From Candidatus Tectimicrobiota bacterium (GTDB lineage Bacteria; JACPSX01): DNA of 38,193 nucleotides. The notes beneath the pieces were generated by a model, which saw only the letters and a list, made by a program, of their open reading frames with translations, was not told the origin of the DNA and searched no databases. This document shows, one piece after another, positions 18,001-24,691 of this stretch. The position numbers and the translations under genes are program-made. The stretch covers positions 1 to 38,193 of the forward strand of contig JACPSX010000090.1 in the NCBI GenBank assembly GCA_016193065.1, written 5' to 3'. How positions within the stretch are numbered: the first letter of the stretch is position 1; each line of letters begins with the position of its first letter.

Positions 18001-18055
18001 AGAGAAAAAACTCCGGGCCGCCAACCGGGCGCGGACGAAAAACGAGATGGTTCAT
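15002..18055 (-). CDS. SNF2/HepA-like DEAD/DEAH-box helicase
   Basis: [40 protein letters not shown]...LDEAQNIKN...[17 protein letters not shown]...[42 protein letters not shown]; start by ATG at 18055 or upstream 18115. Confidence 0.95.
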   Translation of the reverse strand: [1017 protein letters not shown]

Positions 18056-18137
18056 AGTAGAAATCCCGGGGGGCACCTTAGCGGAAGGGCTCGCCCAGGT
18101 CAACGGAAAATCCAACAGCTAAAAATTGAGAGGACCT

Positions 18138-18375
18138 CGGGGCGCGCACTCAGGAGTGTTACACCCGCGCCGTGCGCATGCTTTGTGACTTCTACGGCAA
18201 GAGCCCGAATCTCGTTCGAGATTCTGCACCCCCAGTGAGGGAAAAGACTGCCGGCCGTGATCCTGGCAATCAAGCCGATCCCTCTGCAGGAGTACCTGGG
18301 GGAGGTTCACATCGAGCGCAAGGGGGATCAGCCGAAGATCAACGAGTCCTGGAAACCCGGCCCCGACGATTTCTA
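18138..18375 (+). pseudogene. Chimeric relic copy 1: integrase N-terminal domain fragment fused to cupin 3' end
   Basis: GARTQECYTRAVRMLCDFYGKSPNLV (tyrosine recombinase N-terminal-like) followed by VILAIKPIPLQEYLGEVHIERKGDQPKINESWKP. Confidence 0.8.
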
Positions 18376-18442
18376 GATTCTCTCTCCGTGTGGGGAAATT
18401 GGAACGAAGAAGATCTCTTCGTTTCGTTCGGAAGTTTTTCAG

Positions 18443-18657
18443 CTAGCGCGATATCTGGTAGATCACCGGACGGTAGCGTGGCGGCGGGATCGGCTTCCCC
18501 GCCTTCTGAGCCGCTTCCAGCCAGGCCACCTTGGCGCGCTCCAACTCCTCTAGTGCCTTCTCGGGGGTCTCACCAAAGGCGGAGCAGGACTCCAAGTCCG
18601 TAATGTCGGCGATGGTGTCCCTTCAAATGACTTGTGCCCTTTGTTGGGGATCGTTCA
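18443..18657 (-). pseudogene. HicB-family antitoxin relic
   Basis: Minus translation MNDPQQRAQVI*RDTIADITDLESCSAFGETPEKALEELERAKVAWLEAAQKAGKPIPPPRYRPVIYQISR*. Confidence 0.8.
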
Positions 18658-18864
18658 TGGGTATTCGTACACAGGGGTCTCGATCACTCTGGCAGGCTTC
18701 TTCCGCCCCTTGATCAAAGCTTGAATGTGCTCCACGGTCTCAGGGGAAAAGGACTGCTCCCCAGTCTCCCGGCACACACGGGCTGGCACATGCTCAATAA
18801 TGTAGAATTTCCCGCCGTGGGCCAAGGTGTACGTGACTTCCGTTTCAATCATTGTTTCCTTCAT
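18655..18864 (-). CDS. YgiT/MqsA-like antitoxin, lacking the first CxxC zinc motif
   Basis: TEVTYTLAHGGKFYIIEHVPARVCRETGEQSFSPETVEHIQALIKGRKKPARVIETPVYEYP. Confidence 0.7.
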   Translation of the reverse strand: MKETMIETEVTYTLAHGGKFYIIEHVPARVCRETGEQSFSPETVEHIQALIKGRKKPARVIETPVYEYP

Positions 18865-18875
18865 GTTGACTCACC

Positions 18876-18962
18876 TCATGGGTCCTGCTTCCTGATCCGG
18901 AAGTCCACCCATAGATCCGGGTCTGGTTCATAGAGCGTGATAATCTTGATCAGCGGACGGCC
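18876..18962 (-). pseudogene. DUF4258-type toxin C-terminal remnant
   Basis: GRPLIKIITLYEPDPDLWVDFRIRKQDP* just upstream of the YgiT-like gene. Confidence 0.6.
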
Positions 18963-19026
18963 AAGTGACCTCAAGGGTGACCGATGGCTGGAGGACCTCG
19001 ATAGGTTAGGCGAGAATTGTTCCTGA

Positions 19027-19257
19027 CTACTTTCCTGTGGTGATGAGATTAAGCACTTTCGCCTGCACCCCTTCCATGATTACATCTCTCACGAAAGTGC
19101 TGGCGTTTAAGATCTCTATCCCAATGAGCTCGCCTTTGTCATTCAGCTCTGCTGTAATGTTGGGACTCAGCTCGATACTGTTTGCTTCTTTCTCATCGGC
19201 AATGACGAGATGCAGAATGTCTTCTTGCTCGAAGTACGCCATCCTCGGTTTCTTCAT
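19027..19257 (-). CDS. DUF2283 protein (putative antitoxin)
   Basis: MAYFEQEDILHLVIADEKEANSIELSPNITAELNDKGELIGIEILNAS. Confidence 0.85.
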   Translation of the reverse strand: MKKPRMAYFEQEDILHLVIADEKEANSIELSPNITAELNDKGELIGIEILNASTFVRDVIMEGVQAKVLNLITTGK

Positions 19258-19463
19258 GGTCTGAATCTCCCTGTCCGCAGCCGAAAGTTGACTTGCTGCC
19301 GGGTGGTGGCATGAATGGTGATCGGCGTCAGGGTGTCATGCTCTTGTTCATAGGGCACCATAACTAACCGATTCCCGTGTCGTCCAATGGCCACCATGCG
19401 CTGTGTGGCCGTATCGAAGTAGCGTTCTTCAGAAAGTTTCAAGTAGTCGGTCCAGATAATCAT
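19254..19463 (-). CDS. DUF4258-like protein (putative toxin)
   Basis: YFDTATQRMVAIGRHGNRLVMVPYEQEHDTLTPITIHATTRQQVNFRLRTGRFRP; 4-nt overlap with DUF2283 gene. Confidence 0.65.
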   Translation of the reverse strand: MIIWTDYLKLSEERYFDTATQRMVAIGRHGNRLVMVPYEQEHDTLTPITIHATTRQQVNFRLRTGRFRP

Positions 19464-19720
19464 TCTCGTTCGCCTGCGTCACCACTCCGATAATCCGGAC
19501 ACGTTTGGATGCTTCTCCTGCCGCCTAACGGACTGCCCATAAGCCGACGGCGCAACCGGTCGGCTTCATGGGCTTGTTCAAGTAAGCCGCTCCACGGCAG
19601 CATTTTCTTCCCACTGTAACAGACTTCCATCCTCCTGCCACAAAAAAAGTTCCAAGGGCTTTTCGGACCAGCCGGTCATCTGCTTTCCTTTTCCTGGTCC
19701 GCGCCGTCAACGGACACATC

Positions 19721-20001
19721 ATGACCGACTGGTACGAACAATCGGTGGCGGCCCTGCCACTGGACGGATTCGGGGCGCGCACTGAGCAGTGCTACACCCA
19801 CGCCGTAAACATGCTTTTCGACTTCTGCGGCCAGAGCCCGGCTCTCTCCTGCGCGCCCAGCAGGAGAAAGGGCTGCCGGCGGTGATCCTGGCAATCAAGC
19901 CGATCCCCTTGCAGGAGTACTTTGGAGAGGTCCACATCGAGCGCAAGGGGGACCAGCCGAAGATCAACGAATCTTGGAAACCCGACTCCCTCGGCTTCTA
20001 A
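19721..20001 (+). pseudogene. Chimeric relic copy 2: integrase N-terminal fragment fused to cupin 3' end
   Basis: MTDWYEQSVAALPLDGFGARTEQCYTHAVNMLFDFCGQSPA; then VILAIKPIPLQEYFGEVHIERKGDQPKINESWKPDSLGF* in another frame. Confidence 0.8.
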
Positions 20002-20138
20002 TCCGCCTCTTCGCGTGGGCGACAACGCACTGGCGCTCAGCCGCGGACGGCGCGCCACCGCTGCCAAGTGAACAATGATGCGCGCCGACCGTCGGCTGCA
20101 AACGGTGAGTGGGACGGCATAAGGGCACGGATGATTTT

Positions 20139-21866
20139 CTAGGTCGCCAAGGAACTCTGACTTGCTTGGCTGTCGTCATAGCAGCGGCCTTCGGGGCCGC
20201 CGATGACTAGAGAACCTCGACCTGTCTGCGTGCAACGCACAGGCAGATAGGTGTTTGGTGTAGGGCCTCGCGGGCCCAGCATGCTCCTCTTGAGAGACTT
20301 GCTTGTGCGGATGAAAACCCTATCTCTCTGGTAGTCGAAATAGGCACGTTCGTTAACGAACTCGAAGTCAGAAACGGCAAACTTCGCCCGGCCCCACTCC
20401 CGACGGCTCCACTGCGGGCCAATCTCTTCTACCCGAGACACCTGATGGCCTTCGTGGGTCCAGGTCTGGGACTGGTTCAGTGAGGGCTGCTTGGGGCAAA
20501 TGGTGTATAGGAACTCTGTCACCTTCCTCAGAGCAGCACAATCCTCCATGTTGTACGTCGTCAACGTTTCCTTGAAAGCCGCCGAAATGGTCGCCTCCCA
20601 CTTGCGTCTCCAAACGATACTTTGAATGCCTGACGCTTCCGCTTCCGTCCACCTGAATCCCAGATACCTGCCGATGTCCTTTAGACTGTTGGAATAGGTG
20701 GGAAAGTAAACGTGCGAATAAATGATCGAGAGAACGTTTACCGAGCGAGTCAGAATTTTCTCGTCAAGCTCGTGCCGGCCCGATTCCTTTATCATTCGCC
20801 GCAGGAACGCGGACTCATAGCTTCCGTAGGAGTAGAGGCAATAGTCTTCCAACACGTCCATCACATCGAGGAATTGCTGGAACAGTTGGGGCTCCTCGGC
20901 CTGGGTGTCGACCCAGAACGAGTGACGCTCCTCTGTCCCGTTCCGCTCGATGATCACGCCCCCCAGGTATGCGAAGCGACGTTCTGGGTCGCCCTCTATG
21001 TCGAAGTATATCCGAGTGGAGCAGGACGGTAATTCGGGGGGACTGAGCACATAGATCTTCTTGTCGCGAATGGCCAGTGCCTGTAAGGCTGGGTGATGAG
21101 GCTGACTCTTCTGTTTCGACTGCTTGCTCCTCTTCCGGGGTCGGAAGGTGCAGGATAACTGGGTGATCGTGAAGATGCCTCTTTTGTTGTACTTTTTGAT
21201 CTCCTTCTCGCTCATTCTCCGTAGTAAGCTGAGGTCATCCTTCGCTGTCGCCTCTGCGTGACAGTGTTGCCGGAACTCGCAGATCTGGCAATGGCTGTTG
21301 AGCATGAGCCTCGGAGGCATGTCTTGGCCATGGATTTCCCTGATCTCCTGCATGGTCCGCTGGGCATTTTCAACATTCGCGTTCAGCTTGATCCTCCTGA
21401 CATTGCAGCCTCGCCCGTGAATGAGAACCCCGCTGCCGGGGTATCTCCCTTGGAGATCGCCGATGATTAGGCCGCACACCTCTAACAGATCCTTCTGCAG
21501 CCTGCTGGGCCTTTCAGTCTCGTGGAACAACACCGGAATGTAGTGGAAATTGCCTAGCGGTGACGGTCCAGCTTCTTTCTGGAGGGCATCAAAACGGACG
21601 GAAAGCTCTTTATCCTCTACAGAGGCATTCAAGAAAAGTGGCACGCCGTCCATCAACGTCGCAAGCGTCATGGCAAGGCCCCGCAGGATATCATCTTCCT
21701 TGTGCCGGGCCACAAGTTTGTCCGCGGCTGCCAGCCGTATCAGGTTTCTGGACTCTACCAACAGTAACTCATAGTCTGATCGGATACCCTGTTTCTTGGC
21801 CAGCTTCAGGTGTCCCTTGTACTTGCATTGCAAGTAACTCTCCAGAACGGCCCTGGTGATCTTCAT
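20139..21866 (-). CDS. TM0106-type RecB-like nuclease with RNase H-like (DEDD) domain, probably C-terminally truncated
   Basis: CQICEFRQHCHAEA cysteine cluster; IYFDIEGDPERRFAYLGGVI, YSYGSYESAFLRR, YNMEDCAALRKV motifs. Confidence 0.8.
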   Translation of the reverse strand: MKITRAVLESYLQCKYKGHLKLAKKQGIRSDYELLLVESRNLIRLAAADKLVARHKEDDILRGLAMTLATLMDGVPLFLNASVEDKELSVRFDALQKEAGPSPLGNFHYIPVLFHETERPSRLQKDLLEVCGLIIGDLQGRYPGSGVLIHGRGCNVRRIKLNANVENAQRTMQEIREIHGQDMPPRLMLNSHCQICEFRQHCHAEATAKDDLSLLRRMSEKEIKKYNKRGIFTITQLSCTFRPRKRSKQSKQKSQPHHPALQALAIRDKKIYVLSPPELPSCSTRIYFDIEGDPERRFAYLGGVIIERNGTEERHSFWVDTQAEEPQLFQQFLDVMDVLEDYCLYSYGSYESAFLRRMIKESGRHELDEKILTRSVNVLSIIYSHVYFPTYSNSLKDIGRYLGFRWTEAEASGIQSIVWRRKWEATISAAFKETLTTYNMEDCAALRKVTEFLYTICPKQPSLNQSQTWTHEGHQVSRVEEIGPQWSRREWGRAKFAVSDFEFVNERAYFDYQRDRVFIRTSKSLKRSMLGPRGPTPNTYLPVRCTQTGRGSLVIGGPEGRCYDDSQASQSSLAT

Positions 21867-22048
21867 GACTTATCTCTAAACCGGAATTTCCTGTTTGATC
21901 CGAAACTTCACGTAAAGATAGTGTCCTATGATTATCTCTGCCACCCTAGCAGCCGTCATAGGCGCCTTGCTCGCCAAACAGATTCTCGAAGTCACACCAT
22001 CGATTCATAGTCAATAGGTGAGACTCCGAGGAAGAGGGAACCATCTGC

Positions 22049-22195
22049 TCAGAAAGCACCCTCGATCCTAACCATCCCTACTGCGTCAGAGATGTCAGCT
22101 AACGGGCCGCTCACGCCTTTGCCGCCCCGGCTTAGAACGAGCGTATAGATCGTGGTGGTCTTGACATCCTTGTGGCCGAGAAGCTCCTGGACGGT
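22049..22195 (-). pseudogene. Tyrosine recombinase/integrase C-terminal relic
   Basis: [32 protein letters not shown]; contains the H-xx-K-xx-TTxxYT region, no upstream catalytic residues. Confidence 0.8.
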
Positions 22196-22276
22196 GCTCG
22201 TGCTGTAGCTATCTTTCAGGAAAGATGTGGTAAGGGTTGGGGAGGACCAGAGAGGACGTCCGTCATCCATACTCAA

Positions 22277-22371
22277 TCCTCCAGACGTGAGACCTGGAAC
22301 TCGGATGGAAGCTGCAAGTTCGCGGTGGGTGGATTGTAAACCCGTCCAGTTCGCGGGCACAAGGAGTTTTT
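22277..22371. repeat. Repeat C copy 1
   Basis: CCTCCAGACGTGAGACCTGGAACTCGGATGGAAGCTGCAAGTTCGCGG...GGATTGTAAACC...ACAAGGAGTTTTT; matches 23109-23203. Confidence 0.85.
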
Positions 22372-22427
22372 CCACAGACCTTTTGTCCTGTAGGATGCCT
22401 GTTCACCCCCGCCCTCCCCCTCCACCC

Positions 22428-22458
22428 GTCAAAAAAGCGATTATGGGAGCCTGATCCT
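22428..22458 (+). repeat. RAYT-tail-like sequence copy 2
   Basis: GTCAAAAAAGCGATTATGGGAGCCTGATCCT vs 13856-13885 GTCAAAAAGCAATTATGCAAGCCTGACCCT. Confidence 0.6.
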
Positions 22459-22520
22459 ATATAAGCGCGTCCTTTGCAGCGGCAGATCAAAGTGCATGGG
22501 CTCAACAGCCATGATCACGG

Positions 22521-22805
22521 TCACTGAATTTCCAGTCTATTGAGTTTTTTCATCAGCCAACGTTCAAACTTGGCATTCTCACCGAAACGGTGCTTTGCGT
22601 GACTGAGGATTTGATCGCGTTGAACTTGGGGAAGCTCTCGTATAAGCCCCATCCCTTGGTCAATCGCGTCGGGAGATGAATTCGAGAGAAGTTTTCGCAG
22701 AGCCTTGCTGCAAGGATGCTCCTCACCGAGAAGATCCATCGCGACACGAGCCGCGGCCTCAAAATAATCTCGGGGTATGGCAGGTTTGTCGTTTTGCGTA
22801 GCCAT
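22521..22805 (-). CDS. Hypothetical protein
   Basis: MATQNDKPAIPRDYFEAAARVAMDLLGEEHPCSKALRKLLSNSS...; complete ORF, family not recognised. Confidence 0.6.
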   Translation of the reverse strand: MATQNDKPAIPRDYFEAAARVAMDLLGEEHPCSKALRKLLSNSSPDAIDQGMGLIRELPQVQRDQILSHAKHRFGENAKFERWLMKKLNRLEIQ

Positions 22806-23015
22806 AGAATACCTCCGTTGCGTGTCTTGTAATCTAATATCATCAAATTGACAGGCGCGCCGCACTCATTCGTGCGTCGGTAAGCCCTTGCTTAGCCATG
22901 TCCCTTCAGCCTGGCCTTAGCATGCTCGATTTTGTTGATAGCCTGCTGTGGTAGATACAGGAGCGCATTCTTGAAGGATCTGAGTGAATCTTCTCCCCAC
23001 CCGCGCCTTTCCCGA

Positions 23016-23687
23016 TTAACCTCCTGAGCTGCAAGAGAGTAGCTGACAAGTGCGCCGGGCTCCTGGTGCCCTTGCCCCCCCGGTTGAGGATGTGCGTATA
23101 GATCTCGACCCTCCAGACGTGGGACCTGAAACTCGGATGGAAGCTACAAGCTCGCGGTAAGTGGATTGTAAACCGGTCCCGTTTGCAGGTACAAGGAGTT
23201 TTTCTCCCCCGGCTGGAGAGCCTCCATGTCCGGCCGGTCTCAGGTTTGATAAGTCAGGATCGATAGTCGCCGATCCAGCGAACGCGAGAGCCTTTTTCCG
23301 GCAGGCGTTGTAGAAGGCACGGTCTCCAGTCCACACTTCACTGTCCAGCTTCTCTGCAATGGCGAGATAGGCTCCATCATAGGCGGATACCCTCCACTGC
23401 AAGGAAAGCAAGAAGATCCGGGAGGGATCTGCGGGAATTAGCCGGATTCCCGCAGCGAGCAGGGAGGTGAGCCCTTCTTCTGCTTGATGCCTGGAAAGTC
23501 GCAGCCGGCGCGTTGCGGTAACCATCCCATTGGCCAGCTCGTAAACAAGTAGGGACGGCGCAGCGAGGTTGATCCGGCCATGCAGAAGGAAATCATCTCG
23601 CAAGGCAATCGCTTGGGCCACAGCATCTTCATCGTCCAGTTGCCATTTCAGAACTACGGACGCATCAACAACAATCGGGGAGGGCAC
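23016..23687 (-). CDS. PIN domain toxin whose ORF reads through into repeat C
   Basis: MPSPIVVDASVVLKWQLDDEDAVAQAIALRDDFLLHGRINLAAPSLLVYELANGMVTA...SAYDGAYLAIAEKLDSEVWTGDRAFYNA; last ~70 aa encoded by repeat C/integrase relic. Confidence 0.85.
   Translation of the reverse strand: MPSPIVVDASVVLKWQLDDEDAVAQAIALRDDFLLHGRINLAAPSLLVYELANGMVTATRRLRLSRHQAEEGLTSLLAAGIRLIPADPSRIFLLSLQWRVSAYDGAYLAIAEKLDSEVWTGDRAFYNACRKKALAFAGSATIDPDLSNLRPAGHGGSPAGGEKLLVPANGTGLQSTYRELVASIRVSGPTSGGSRSIRTSSTGGARAPGARRTCQLLSCSSGG
23060..23106 (-). pseudogene. Second integrase C-terminal relic
   Basis: Minus translation EIYTHILNRGGQG directly abutting repeat C. Confidence 0.65.
23109..23203. repeat. Repeat C copy 2
   Basis: See copy 1. 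Confidence 0.85.
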
Positions 23688-24208
23688 TATCTCCGTCTTC
23701 CCTCTCGGATCAGCTCGGAGACGGGAATGTCAATGGCTCCGATCTTTTTGCGGAGACGGTTCATCCGCTCGACGAGAGCCCGGTTGGGTTCTTTCTTTTC
23801 CTTAACAACCGGCACCCTCTCCATCTTTTTGAGCAGATCCCGCAGAAAGGCCCGGATGGTCACGGTGCGCTCTCCGTTCCGGTGAGGGTATACATCGGAG
23901 GGGTATGTCTTTCCTGGCTCATAGATCAAGAGTGCGGGAACGGCTCTTCCAAACAAAAATCCCGAGCGCCTGTTGCTCCCGAACACCTTCCTTACCTGAT
24001 ACTTCTTGTAAACGGCCGGCAGCAAAGCTTCGTCATATAGGTTCGACAATTCTCCGTCCGGCATACTACGGATGTCAATGATCTCGCAGGATATTCCCAG
24101 CTCTTCGAGTCGTCGCAAGATTTCCTCGATTTCAGGGAGGTCAAACCCCTCGTTGACCGGATCGCCCAAGGGGAGCATTTCCGAATGATAGACAAGCTTG
24201 AGTCTCAT
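23687..24208 (-). CDS. Large putative antitoxin, two-part, cotranscribed with PIN toxin
   Basis: N-part ...ISCEIIDIRSMPDGELSNLYDEALLPAVYKKYQVRKVFGSNRRSGFLFGRAVPALLIYE; C-part RALVERMNRLRKKIGAIDIPVSELIREGRRR; 1-nt TAGTG overlap with PIN start. Confidence 0.6.
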   Translation of the reverse strand: MRLKLVYHSEMLPLGDPVNEGFDLPEIEEILRRLEELGISCEIIDIRSMPDGELSNLYDEALLPAVYKKYQVRKVFGSNRRSGFLFGRAVPALLIYEPGKTYPSDVYPHRNGERTVTIRAFLRDLLKKMERVPVVKEKKEPNRALVERMNRLRKKIGAIDIPVSELIREGRRR

Positions 24209-24332
24209 CTCGACTACCTCTACCTGTACCCCTACCACATCCCCTCCCACAGGTCAAGCCGATTTTTCTTTAGTAATTCCTGAAGCCTCTGGATTTTCTG
24301 GCCGGCCATATGGCCCGGGACTCGTCGCCGTT

Positions 24333-24485
24333 AGGTGGCGCCATGAATATAACTTTGCTCGACTTCACGAGGCCCTGGATCTGGCTGTGCTCGCCACACG
24401 CCATCAGCCCAGCCTGCGCTTGTTCCGGGAGAGCTTATCTCCCATGGAATATCCCAGCGAAGTGCAGGTGCGCAAAATGCAGTAA
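24333..24485 (+). pseudogene. IS481-like transposase C-terminal relic
   Basis: WRHEYNFARLHEALDLAVLATRHQPSLRLFRESLSPMEYPSEVQVRKMQ* resembles integrase-core transposase C-termini. Confidence 0.7.
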
Positions 24486-24540
24486 ACCGGAGAGGTGTGT
24501 TTCCGTCAGCCGGATTGAATTGCGAAACGTTCCATGAAAC

Positions 24541-24575
24541 TGTTACCTCTGTGCCCGGTACATTTGTTACCATTG
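24541..24575 (+). mobile_element. Probable IS481-type element end
   Basis: TGTTACCTCTGTGCCCGGTACATTTGTTACCATTG downstream of the transposase relic. Confidence 0.55.
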
Positions 24576-24691
24576 ACTCCGGTCCGAATAAGGGGAGAGG
24601 ATGGGAAAGAGAGTGGTAGAGAAATGCGAAGGGACCCCTCACCCCGGCCCTCTCCCCCAAAGGGCGAGGGAACTGTTGTGGAGTCCGGACA

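Noticed and set aside
14022-18055. DISARM-type defence system based on SNF2 helicase
   Set aside because: No methylase, DrmA, DrmB or DrmC-like genes nearby; only the common SNF2/SWIM pair is present.
22049-23203. Integron with gene cassettes
   Set aside because: The integrase fragments resemble XerC/D or integron integrase tails, but I could not identify attC-like sites or a functional integrase.
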